Assembly (NCBI GenBank): GCA_934567115.1
Contig: CAKTJA010000025.1
Location: 1-13,007, forward strand
Direction of reading: 5' to 3'
Length of the DNA stretch: 13,007 bases
From: an uncultured Oscillospiraceae bacterium
GTDB lineage: Bacteria > Bacillota > Clostridia > Oscillospirales > Oscillospiraceae
The position numbers and the translations under genes were made by a program. Below are positions 1 to 7,900 of the stretch, in pieces; within the stretch, counting starts at the first letter, position 1; each line of letters begins with the position of its first letter. A model generated the notes under the pieces. The model ran no database searches and had not been told where the DNA came from. It saw only the letters and a list, made by a program, of their open reading frames with translations.

Positions 1-74
1 GAGCGGGCGACGAGGCTCGAACTCGCTACCTCCACCTTGGCAAGGTGGCGCTCTACCAGATGAGCTACGCCCGC
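1..74 (-). tRNA. tRNA-Gly (anticodon GCC)
   Basis: Read on the minus strand, positions 74 to 2 fold into a complete 73-nt cloverleaf. The 7-bp acceptor stem is GCGGGCG/CGCCCGC. The D arm is GCTC/GAGC. The anticodon stem CCACC/GGTGG encloses the loop TTGCCAA, giving anticodon GCC (glycine, codons GGC/GGU). The T arm is GCGAG-TTCGAGC-CTCGT with one G-U pair. The discriminator is T at position 2, and C at position 1 may be the first base of an encoded CCA, which the window edge cuts off. A consensus promoter lies just upstream (87-115). The 5' end at 74 is set by the acceptor stem. Confidence 0.97.
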
Positions 75-86
75 AGAACACGATTG

Positions 87-115
87 ATTATAGCAGGTGC
101 ATTCCGTTCTGTCAA
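87..115 (-). promoter_or_regulatory. Consensus sigma-A promoter of the tRNA-Gly gene
   Basis: On the minus strand TTGACA (110-115) and TATAAT (87-92) are separated by exactly 17 bp. TGC directly before TATAAT makes an extended -10. Both hexamers are perfect. The predicted transcription start, near position 80, is only a few bases before the mature tRNA 5' end at 74. This is what a strong stable-RNA promoter looks like. Confidence 0.93.
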
Positions 116-420
116 GCCCTAATTTGAAAAAAAATGGCGCTTTAAGGCAAAATCAGCGCACGGACCGGCGAAACGGCGGCGATCGCGGAACGAAGCGGCG
201 GGGCGGAAGCGAACGCTCCCCTCCCCGCCGCAGCGTCTATTCAGCCGTTTTTATCAGCCGTTGCAGCCAATGCCAAGCATCTGGCACAGCAGCGCAAGCA
301 GAGCGGAACAATCCATAACGCGCGGGCCTCCTTATCGCTGGTTTTGTCTTGATCAAGGACTTGTCTATCATAGCGCGCCGACGGGAAAAATTCAAATGCA
401 ATGTCTTCCAGCGTTTTTTC
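116..420. other. Non-coding divergent region between the tRNA-Gly and murE promoters
   Basis: No reading frame here has a convincing start with a ribosome binding site or a recognisable product. The region holds an A-run (126-134), a GC-rich nested inverted repeat at 195-231 (listed separately), and a short direct repeat, TCAGCCGTT, at about 240-265. Nothing else is recognised. Short frames that cross it are typical chance frames of GC-rich DNA. Confidence 0.6.
195..231. repeat. Nested GC-rich inverted repeat
   Basis: GCGGCGGGG (195-203) is perfectly complementary to CCCCGCCGC (223-231). Inside it AGCG (208-211) pairs with CGCT (214-217) around an AA loop. The whole element can form a hairpin with internal bulges on either strand. 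No T-tract follows directly on either strand, so a plain intrinsic terminator is doubtful. Its role is unknown. Confidence 0.5.
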
Positions 421-449
421 TTGTCATGCCGCGGCGCAGGTGCTATACT
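421..449 (+). promoter_or_regulatory. Sigma-A promoter of the murE-like operon
   Basis: TTGTCA (421-426, 5 of 6 consensus bases), a 17-bp spacer and TATACT (444-449, 5 of 6), with TGC before the -10 as an extended -10. The predicted transcription start is near 456, leaving a leader of about 55 nt before the ATG at 510. It is the only good promoter seen in front of the two-gene operon. Confidence 0.85.
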
Positions 450-509
450 GTGCGGTGAGGCCGCTCCCCCTCCCGGCGCCGCCTCTCCCAATGAGAAAGG
501 AGTTTTTTC

Positions 510-2024
510 ATGAACTCGGAGCATACTCTGGCGGAATATGCCCAGGCGCTGACGCGCGCCGGGCTTCTTCGCGCGAACACGCTTCCTCCCGAAGCGGCGC
601 AGACCCGGATCGACTGCCTGACCTATGACACGCGGACGCTTCACGGCACGGCGCTGTTCCTGTGCAAGGGCGCGCATTTCAAGGAGGCGTATCTGCGCGA
701 CGCGCTCGCGCACGGTGCGGCGGCCTATGTGTCCGCGCAGCCGTACGGCGTTGACGCGCCGTACCTCCTCGTCTCCGACGTCCGCCATGCGATGGTGGTC
801 CTTGGCCGCCTCTTCTACGACGATGTGACCGACAGGCTTACCAGCGTGGGCATCACCGGGACGAAGGGGAAGAGTACGACCGCCTACTATATCCGCGCCA
901 TTCTGGACGACTGGATGGCTTCGGAGGGAAAACCGGCATGCGCGATCCTCTCGTCCATCGACAACTACGATGGCGTTTCAACGGAGGAATCCCACATCAC
1001 AACGCCCGAGGTGCTCGAGCTGTATCAGCATTTCCGCAACGCCTACGACAGCGGGATCTCGCATCTTGTGATGGAGGTTTCGTCACAGGCGCTCAAGGTC
1101 GGCCGCGTGCGCGGAATGACCTTTGACGCGGGGATCTTTCTGAACATCGGCGAGGATCACATCAGCCCCATCGAGCACCCGGACTTCGAGGACTACTACA
1201 CCGCGAAGCTTCGGATCTTCGACGCGTGCCGCACGGGCTGCGTCAACACCGACGCGGAGCTTGCCGCGCGCACGCTGGAATACGCGCGCAAAAGCGGCTG
1301 CCGCCTCATCACCTTCGGCAGCCACACGGACGACACGATCTTCTGCGAGCGTGTGGAAAAGCGCGCCGACGGCATTCGCTTCTCCGTGCGCTCGCCGAAA
1401 TACAACGGCTGGTTCTCCATCACCATGCCCGGGCTTTTCAACGTTTCCAACGCGCTCGCCGCCATGGCGGCGTCCATGGCGCTGGACGTTCCCGAGCAGT
1501 TTGTCCGCACGGGTCTGCGCAGGGCGCGCGCGGGCGGACGGATGCAGGTTTACGAAAGCCGGGATAAAAAGGTCACGGTCATCGTGGACTACGCGCACAA
1601 CCGCATGAGCTTCGACGCGCTCTACCGCTCGACGCGGATCGAGTACCCGGGCCGGGAGATGATCTCCGTTTTCGGCTGTCCCGGCTCGCACGCGCTCCAG
1701 CGCCGCCGCGATCTCGGCGAGCTGAGCGGGAAGAACTGCGCGTTCGTCTATATCACGGAGGAGGACTCCGGCGAGGAGCCGTTTGCCCAGATCGCCGCAG
1801 ACGTCGAAAAGCACGTCGCCTGCCCCCATCTTGTGCTTGAGGACCGCGCCGAGTGCATCCGCCGCGCCGTTCTGGAGCATGACGCGCCGCGCGTCATCCT
1901 GCTCACCGGCAAGGGCGAGGAAACGACCATGAAGCGCGGAAGCGAATACGTCCCCTTCCCCAGCGACGTGGAGCTGACGCTGAAATATCTTGCCGAATAC
2001 GACGAAAGGGAAGCGAAGGCATGA
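510..2024 (+). CDS. MurE-like Mur ligase (UDP-MurNAc-tripeptide synthetase family)
   Basis: A 504-residue cytoplasmic ATP-dependent ligase. In this family, MurE adds the third amino acid (meso-DAP, lysine or similar) to UDP-MurNAc-L-Ala-D-Glu. The start is supported by AGAAAGGAG (494-502) seven bases before the ATG. The N-terminal substrate domain holds TYDTR (38-42). The central ATPase has the P-loop GITGTKGKSTT (114-124), TTPE (164-167), MEVSSQAL (188-195), NIGEDH (212-217) and the presumed carbamylated lysine K233 in YYTAKLRIF. The C-terminal domain has VDYAH (from about 359), FGCPG (from 388) and TEEDSGEEP (from about 416), then LTGKGEE near the end. The P-loop reads GTKGKST rather than the usual GTNGKTT. 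The DNPR motif that selects meso-DAP in classical MurE is absent. The FGxPG...RR...G layout recalls streptococcal lysine-type MurE (from memory). The third-residue substrate is therefore unknown. Translation is coupled to the ATP-grasp gene by a 4-base overlap. It may be a second MurE rather than the housekeeping one. Confidence 0.88.
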   Translation: MNSEHTLAEYAQALTRAGLLRANTLPPEAAQTRIDCLTYDTRTLHGTALFLCKGAHFKEAYLRDALAHGAAAYVSAQPYGVDAPYLLVSDVRHAMVVLGRLFYDDVTDRLTSVGITGTKGKSTTAYYIRAILDDWMASEGKPACAILSSIDNYDGVSTEESHITTPEVLELYQHFRNAYDSGISHLVMEVSSQALKVGRVRGMTFDAGIFLNIGEDHISPIEHPDFEDYYTAKLRIFDACRTGCVNTDAELAARTLEYARKSGCRLITFGSHTDDTIFCERVEKRADGIRFSVRSPKYNGWFSITMPGLFNVSNALAAMAASMALDVPEQFVRTGLRRARAGGRMQVYESRDKKVTVIVDYAHNRMSFDALYRSTRIEYPGREMISVFGCPGSHALQRRRDLGELSGKNCAFVYITEEDSGEEPFAQIAADVEKHVACPHLVLEDRAECIRRAVLEHDAPRVILLTGKGEETTMKRGSEYVPFPSDVELTLKYLAEYDEREAKA

Positions 2025-3277
2025 GCAAAAAACGAAACACGGACTTTCTGCCCATAATCCTCGGCAGCGACGAAAACGCCTACGGCACGGCGCGCCTGTT
2101 CCGGGAGGCGTATCCTCAGGTAACGCCGCTGCTGCTGTGTACGCAGCAGCTCATTCCCACGCGGCACTCCCACCTGTTTCTCTGCCGCGTCATCGACGGG
2201 CTTGAGCGCGAGGAGGTGTTTGCGGACGCGCTTTCGGACGTGCTGCGCCGCTGCGCGCCGGAGTACGGAAAGCTGCTCGTCGTCCCCTGCTCGGACTATT
2301 ATACCTCCCTTCTCTGCCGCCACTGGGACCGCTTCGACGCTCTGATCGCCAATCCCATGCCCTCGGAATCGCTGCTTGAGACCTTCGACACAAAGGACAA
2401 ATTCTACGCACTGTGCGAGCGGCACGGCATGGACTATCCGAAGACCGTCGTCGCCGGTCCGGACGAGCGCGAGAGCGTCATCGACCGGCTCCCCTTTGAC
2501 TTTCCCATCGTGGTCAAGCCGGAAAACTCCAACGCGCTCGACTATCTGCGCTGCCATTTCGAGGGGAAGAAGAAGGTCTACTTCTTCGACACGAAGGAGG
2601 AGTATCTCACGATGGTGCGCGGCATGAACCGCTCGACCTATCGTGGAAAGCTTATTTTGCAGGAGTTTATCCCCGGCGGGGACGACGCCATGCGCGTGCT
2701 CAACAGCTACTCCGACACGGACGGCAGGGTGCGGGCCATGTGCCTCGGTCAGCCCGTGCTGGAGTACTACGACCCGAAAAGCGCGGGCAACTACGCCGCC
2801 ATCCTCTCCCGCGCGGACGCGCCGCTGTGCGGCAGGCTGCGCCGCTTTCTTGAGGAGCTTGGCTACGCCGGCTTTGCAAACATCGACATGAAGTACGATT
2901 CCCGCACGGGGCGCTATGTGCTCTTCGAGATCAACCCGAGGCTGGGCCGGTCGAGCTACTTCTGCCGCGCGGCGGGACTGAACATGATGCGTCTTCTTGT
3001 CGAGGACGTTGTATACGGCAGACGCGAGGCGTGCGTTTACAGCGAGAAGACGGCGCTGTGGTCGAATGTGCCGCGCGGCGTTCTCGATAAATACGTGACC
3101 TCGGACGCGCTGCGCGGCGAGCTGCGCGGGCTGCGGGCCACGCATACGCTCTGGCAGCGCGGGGACCTTTCCCCCGCGCGGGTATACCGGCTGGCGCGGT
3201 ACTATGCCGCGCAGTACCGGAATTTCGCGCGCTACTACTTCGATAAAACGCGGGAGGCCGGGCCAAAGCAGCCCTGA
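2021..3277 (+). CDS. ATP-grasp ligase, D-aspartate ligase (Asl)-like
   Basis: A 418-residue cytoplasmic ATP-grasp carboxylate-amine ligase. The ATG overlaps the murE-like stop as ATGA, so the two are translationally coupled. The N-terminal PIILGSDENAYGTAR (11-25) starts a Rossmann-like pre-ATP-grasp domain. The ATP-grasp core follows: TKDKFYALCERHGMDYPKT (124-142), FPIVVKPENS (161-170) with the nucleotide-binding lysine, LQEFIPGGDDAMRVL (213-227), ANIDMKYD (286-293) and the metal-binding FEINPRLGRSS (302-312). The pattern closely recalls Enterococcus faecium Aslfm, which makes beta-aspartyl phosphate from D-Asp and joins it to the epsilon-amine of Lys3 in the peptidoglycan precursor (from memory, not a database search). 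Pairing with a MurE homologue fits a role in adding a side-chain or branch residue to the stem peptide. No aspartate racemase is visible in the window. The actual amino acid is not settled; biotin-carboxylase-like or dipeptide ligases are less likely. Confidence 0.83.
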   Translation: MSKKRNTDFLPIILGSDENAYGTARLFREAYPQVTPLLLCTQQLIPTRHSHLFLCRVIDGLEREEVFADALSDVLRRCAPEYGKLLVVPCSDYYTSLLCRHWDRFDALIANPMPSESLLETFDTKDKFYALCERHGMDYPKTVVAGPDERESVIDRLPFDFPIVVKPENSNALDYLRCHFEGKKKVYFFDTKEEYLTMVRGMNRSTYRGKLILQEFIPGGDDAMRVLNSYSDTDGRVRAMCLGQPVLEYYDPKSAGNYAAILSRADAPLCGRLRRFLEELGYAGFANIDMKYDSRTGRYVLFEINPRLGRSSYFCRAAGLNMMRLLVEDVVYGRREACVYSEKTALWSNVPRGVLDKYVTSDALRGELRGLRATHTLWQRGDLSPARVYRLARYYAAQYRNFARYYFDKTREAGPKQP

Positions 3278-3295
3278 CCTCCGCGCGGAACAGTG

Positions 3296-3338
3296 AAAAA
3301 GAAACCGACCCGGATCGTTGATCCGGGCTGGTCTTTTT
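3296..3338. terminator. Bidirectional intrinsic terminator between the Asl-like gene and dpaB
   Basis: CCCGGATC (3309-3316), loop GTT, GATCCGGG (3320-3327), extended outward by ACC/GGT pairs after one mismatch and a wobble. On the plus strand it is followed by TCTTTTT. On the minus strand the flanking A-run (3296-3300) becomes a T-run. It therefore can end both convergent operons. The dpaB stop codon (3337-3339) sits at its edge. Confidence 0.9.
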
Positions 3339-3909
3339 ATTTCAGCAGCAGAGGCTGAAGCTGTTCGCCGTGCAGCGCGGCGGTCAGCGTGGGCACGATC
3401 AGGGAAAAGTCCGCGATCAGGGACGTCGGCTTGCGCAGCGGATCGTCCTGCCCGAAGGGGACAAAGTAGTAGTTCTTCCGGTTCAGCAGCTGCGCGATGT
3501 TCGGCGCGCTCGCGCTCAGCCCGTCGTTCGTCGCGGCGGCGATGACGACCGGCTTGGCGTTGCGCAGGTGCGACTTCGCCGCCATGGTCACCGGTCCGTC
3601 GGTAATGCCGGCGGCAAGCTTCGCAAGCGTGTTTCCCGTACACGGCGCGATCACAAGTACGTCCGCAAGATCCTGCGGGCCGAACGGTTCCGCCTCCACG
3701 ATGGTGCGGATGGCGCTTCTCCCCGCCGCGCGCTCTATCCGTTCGACAAAGTCCGCCGCAAGGCCGAAGCGCGTGTCGTATTTCGCCGCGTTCTCCGACA
3801 GGATCGGGATCAGCTCGTACTCCTCCGCCAGCTCCTCAAAAAGCATCAGCAGCTTCGGGTGATTGCAGAATGAGCCGCAGAATGCAAAACCGATGCGTTC
3901 CTTTTTCAT
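3337..3909 (-). CDS. dpaB: Dipicolinate synthase subunit B (SpoVFB)
   Basis: A 190-residue flavoprotein-fold subunit of dipicolinate synthase. With DpaA it converts the dihydrodipicolinate-pathway intermediate to dipicolinic acid (DPA) in the mother cell; DPA is then moved into the spore core as Ca-DPA. Visible signatures are CGSFCNHPK (11-19), VIAPCTGNTLAKLAAG (86-101), ATNDGLSASAPNI (126-138) and the C-terminal PFGQDDPLRKPTSLIADF (151-168). Length is close to B. subtilis SpoVFB (about 200). I chose the ATG at 3909 over the one five codons upstream (3924) because it overlaps the dpaA stop as ATGA and has GGAGGAA about seven bases before it. It is the second gene of the dpaAB operon and ends at the bidirectional terminator. 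Confidence 0.95.
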   Translation of the reverse strand: MKKERIGFAFCGSFCNHPKLLMLFEELAEEYELIPILSENAAKYDTRFGLAADFVERIERAAGRSAIRTIVEAEPFGPQDLADVLVIAPCTGNTLAKLAAGITDGPVTMAAKSHLRNAKPVVIAAATNDGLSASAPNIAQLLNRKNYYFVPFGQDDPLRKPTSLIADFSLIVPTLTAALHGEQLQPLLLK

Positions 3910-4748
3910 GCCTCTTCCTCCCACATCTTCTCAAGCGTCAGCTTCACGGCCCTCGCGGCCGTCTCCGGAGCGGCGCGGCCCGGCAGTCCCCCGGCCGTGA
4001 TGCATTTAAGCCCCAGCTTTTCCGCCGCCGCGCGGTCAAAGCCCGGAACGGAGGCAAGCTCGATCAGCACACAGTCCCGCCGCAGCTCGCCAAGCAGCTC
4101 CTCCGTCAGGATCATGTGCGGCGCCGTGTTGAAGATCACGCGATAGCTTCCGAGCTTCCCGTGCAGCCGGTTCGTATGCACGCCGCGATAGCCGAACGCG
4201 TCGATCCACGCAAGATCGTCCAGCCGCCGCGCACTGACCGTTACCTCGGCGTCCAGCCCGCGCAGACGGTGGGCAAGCAGCTTCCCGATGCGTCCGAAGC
4301 CGATGATAAGGCACGGCGTGCCGTGCAGCGTGACGTCCGTTTCCTCCATCGCCGTCTCGATCGCACCCTCCGCCGTCGGCACGACGTTGCGGACCGCCAG
4401 CTCCTCACGCGCGAGATAGTCCGTGATGCTCACGCCGTATTCCGCCGCCGTTCTGAGGTCCTCCGGCTTCACACCGCCGGCAAACACGCGCCTTCCCGGG
4501 CCGAGCATGGCGAACAGCTCCGCAAGCGTCAGCTTCCGCTCGGCGCAGTTGAGCAGCCCCTCTCCCCGCGAGAGCGGCACAGGCAGGATCAGAATATCCG
4601 CCGCCACCGCATGCTCAAGATGGGCGGGCTGCGGCGCGCCGAACTGCGTCAGTCCCCATGTACACACTGTATGTCCGTCCCCGGCCAGCAGACGCGCAAG
4701 AATTGCCATGCGTCTGTCTCCGCCGAGGACGGCGATCGTCTTTTCCAT
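3906..4748 (-). CDS. dpaA: Dipicolinate synthase subunit A (SpoVFA)
   Basis: A 280-residue NAD(P)-binding subunit of dipicolinate synthase that makes the spore-core heat-resistance compound DPA. An N-terminal nucleotide-binding-like fold begins IAVLGGDRRM (5-14). A second Rossmann motif, IIGFGRIGKLLAHRL (148-162), resembles the NAD site of D-2-hydroxyacid dehydrogenases. EL.SVPGFD and ITAGGLPGRAAPETAA near the C-terminus are family hallmarks. Length fits B. subtilis SpoVFA (about 297). The start is supported by AAAGGGGGA about six bases upstream of the ATG. A sigma-K type -10 lies 24 bases before the start, which matches mother-cell-specific expression of this operon in B. subtilis. Its presence shows that this organism has DpaAB and need not rely on the EtfA-type route used by some clostridia. 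Confidence 0.95.
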   Translation of the reverse strand: MEKTIAVLGGDRRMAILARLLAGDGHTVCTWGLTQFGAPQPAHLEHAVAADILILPVPLSRGEGLLNCAERKLTLAELFAMLGPGRRVFAGGVKPEDLRTAAEYGVSITDYLAREELAVRNVVPTAEGAIETAMEETDVTLHGTPCLIIGFGRIGKLLAHRLRGLDAEVTVSARRLDDLAWIDAFGYRGVHTNRLHGKLGSYRVIFNTAPHMILTEELLGELRRDCVLIELASVPGFDRAAAEKLGLKCITAGGLPGRAAPETAARAVKLTLEKMWEEEA

Positions 4749-4771
4749 GCGATTCCCCCTTTCGATCCCTC

Positions 4772-4780
4772 TACTCTATG
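4772..4780 (-). promoter_or_regulatory. Candidate sigma-K -10 element for dpaAB
   Basis: On the minus strand 4780-4772 reads CATAGAGTA, a perfect match to the published sigma-K -10 pattern CATANNNTA, and it lies 24 bases before the dpaA ATG. I see no convincing -35 (the sigma-K -35 is only a short AC-type element). No good sigma-A promoter is present between here and the hairpin at 4913. The known sigma-K control of spoVF in B. subtilis supports the call. Confidence 0.65.
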
Positions 4781-4912
4781 CGCTCTGCGGAAAAAACTTG
4801 CTTTCCAAAGAACGTCCGGGCAAAGAAATCGGAAGAGAGTTCGTTCGGCACGTCCCGTCGGACCGGCGCATGGTCAAATCCTCATGAAGCGTCCGGAAAC
4901 CACAGGGAACAA

Positions 4913-4952
4913 AAAACCGGGGACCGGGTCGTTTGACCCGGTCCCCGGTTTT
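4913..4952 (-). terminator. Intrinsic terminator of the ubiquitin-fold/SLH gene
   Basis: A perfect 18-bp inverted repeat: left arm 4913-4930, loop GTTT (4931-4934), right arm 4935-4952. On the minus strand the hairpin ends in TTTTTT. It lies 44 bases past the SLH gene stop. It insulates the downstream dpaA sigma-K promoter from readthrough. The plus strand also has TTTT after the stem, but no gene arrives from that side. Confidence 0.93.
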
Positions 4953-4996
4953 ATTCCGTCAATGCGCGTGCGGACAGCCTTTCCTCCGCACCCCGC

Positions 4997-7900
4997 TCAC
5001 GCGAGATGGCGGTACAGCATGGTAACGATCTGCGCGCGGGTACACTCTTCGCCCGGAGCAAGATTCGCCCCGTCGCCCTGCACCACGCCGGCGGCGATCG
5101 CCCACTGCATCGCGCTGACCGCGTAGGCGGGCACCTCGCCCGCGTCGCCGAAGCCGGAGAGCCGATCCGCAAGCGTCACCGCGCTCATGCCCTGCGAAAT
5201 GGCGTACCGGAAGAGGATCGTCACAGCCTGTGCGCGGGTACACACATCGTCCGGGCTGAACGCCGCGCCGCCCGTACCGTTGGCGATGCCGGCGCTCGCC
5301 GCCCAGCGGACCGCCTCGGCATACCAGCCGCCCTCGTCCACATCGTCAAAGGGCATCACATAGTTGACCACGGGACAGCCCGCCGCGCGCCACAGGAAGG
5401 TGACGATCTGCGCGCGGGTACACGGCTCGCCGGGACTGAAGGTCGCGTCCGTTGTACCCGTGGTAATGCCGTGCTCAATCGCCCATGCCACCGCGTCATG
5501 GTAGTACGCGTCGGCGGGAACATCCGTAAAGAAGTTCAGCATGGCGTTATCCTCCATGAAGCTGCCCTTGACGGTGACGCCGCCCTCGGGCATGATGAAG
5601 GTATATCTGCCGTCCTCCCCTCTGGTGAGCGCGACCTCCCTGCCGTCCCTGTCGAGCACGGTCAGGGTCTCAAGCGTATAGCCCTTGTCGGGCGTGACGG
5701 TGATCGTTACGGTGTCGCCCTTGGCGGCGGACTTGGGAGAAACGGCGATCGCGCCGTTCTTCACGTCGTCAACAGAAGCCGTATAGCTGCCGCCTCTGCC
5801 GCTTCCTCCGCCACCGCCGCCGGACGGCGCGGGCGCGGTGTTATCCCACAGGGCGGTAAACGTCGTGTCCGCCGTAACGGTGTAGACCTCCCCGGCGGGG
5901 TAGGAAACGCCGCCGGTCGTCCAGCTCCGGAAACGCCACCGGCCATCGTCAGCCATGCCGGGAAGCGTGACCGTGCCGTTCACGCTCACCGTCTGCGAGG
6001 CGGGCGCACTCCCGTGACCGTTCGCGTCAAAGGTCACGGTGCAGACAACAACGTCAGCCGTCCATTTGGCGGTGACCGTCAGATTCTCCGCAGGCATCGT
6101 CGCGGGGAGCGCCGGCTCCCACCCGGCAAAGCTCCAGCCATCTTTAACGGGCGCGGCGGGCGCGGCGACCGGTGTGCCGCAGTCCTGCGTGATGGGGTCA
6201 ACCGCGCTTCCGCCGTCCGTATCAAAGGTGATGGTATACCGGTTGGCCGTCCACGCGGCCTTTAGGGTAAAGTCTTCGAGCACAGGAGTTGTAAAGTCGT
6301 AGGGCGAAGTATCCCTATACCAGCCCGCGAAGGTGTAACCCGCTTTCTCGCAGGAGGTCGGCTCCGCCGCCTTCTGACCGCGCAGGACCTTCTGCGCATC
6401 GACGGCGCTTCCGCCGTCCGTGTCAAACGACACCGTGCGCTCAACGCTGCCCTCGATCGTACCTGCGCCGCTCACCGTGCCGTAGAAAATGCCGCCGGTG
6501 ATCTTTCCGTCATTGGTCACGCTGCCGTGGAACGTTCCGCCAATGATGATACCACAGCGGGGCTTGTCGCCATCGTTGATGACGATGCTTTCGCTTTCAA
6601 ACACGCCGCCGGTGATCCTGCCGTTGTTGCGGTTCGTCACCGTACCGCAGAACGTTCCGCCGGCAATCTCGCTGTCGTCGTTGATGACGTCACTTTTAAA
6701 CACGCCGCCGCTGAGCCGATCGTAGTTCAGCACTTTGCCGTTGAAAATACCGCCGTTAAAAGTACCGCCGGACTCGCCGGAATGGCGGTCGGTGCGTGCC
6801 ACCCCGAAAAACTCCGTCCCGGAAAAGCCCTGCTTCGTTTCGAAGATGCCGTCGGTGAACAGCGCGTAGTTGTACGGCCCGGAGCCGGAATTCGTCACCG
6901 TGCCGCCGTTGGCGATAAATGTGCCGATATTGTATATCGTGTTGTATTCCTCGCGGCCGGATGACACGCCGCTGTCGGAGATGCTGCCGCCGTTCATGAT
7001 GAAGAGACCGTTATAATCGCTCCTTCTGGTGGCGTTCTTGATATACACGCTTCCGCCCATACTGTTTTTTGCGGCACAGCCGATGATGCTGCCGCCGTTC
7101 ATGGTAAAGACGCCGCGAGCGAGTTCCTTAAGGGCTTCGTCCGCCTCCCGCCCGTTGCAAACGTACACGCCGCCGCCCTGACCGTTGACCCGGCAGCCCG
7201 CAATCGCACCGCCGTTCATGGTCAGCGTGCCGCCGGTCCTAATCATCACGCCGCCGCCAAGGCCGGTGCTGCCGCCGGTGATGATACCGCCTTGAATGCT
7301 GCCCGCCGCGCCGGCAGCGTCCGGCAAGATGGTCCAGAGCTTCGTGTCAGAGTTAACGGAGTAATAGTGCGTCGTATCCGGCGCGCTGTCCGTCAGCGTC
7401 AGCGCGCCGCCGTCTTTCACCTCGATCACGCTGTTGTAGTCGCTGGTCACTCGCAGCACACAGCCGTTCAGGTCGAGGGTGACGGTGCGGCTGACCGTCA
7501 GGCTCGTGTCGATCTCGATATCCGCCGACAGCTTGATTTCGGCACTGTCGCCGCCCTCCAGCGCCGCGCGAAGCGCATCCTGCGCAGAGACTGTCACGAC
7601 CGGCGCACCCGTAATGCTGCCACTGCCGGTCACTTCTCCGGTGAACGTACCGCCGGTGATCTCGCCGTTGTTGGTCACTTTCCCGGTGAACGTGCCGCCG
7701 GTGATCTTGCCGCCGTCGCCGTTGATCACTTTTCCGGAAAATCTGGTGTCGCCGCTGCCGGTGATCGTACCGTACTTTCCCTCCGGCGTGCCGTTCATCA
7801 CATCGCCGGCGATCTCGCCTCCGTTGGCATAGAGCTTGCCGTCTTCGTTGCACACGCCGCCGCCACCGCCGGCCGCGGTACAGTCATCCGCAATGCTGCC

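Noticed and set aside
1748..3643. A 631-codon leftward open frame opposite the Asl-like gene and across the terminator
   Set aside because: It runs through the bidirectional terminator and opposite two recognisable genes, and its composition is that of a frame shadow.
4776..4871. A possible 31-codon leftward peptide just before dpaA
   Set aside because: It has a weak ribosome site, its stop falls inside the sigma-K -10, and no promoter serves it. It is more likely chance.
5006..6265. A 419-codon rightward frame opposite the SLH gene
   Set aside because: It is a shadow of the SLH/InlB coding strand with no start signal and Arg/His-rich nonsense composition.
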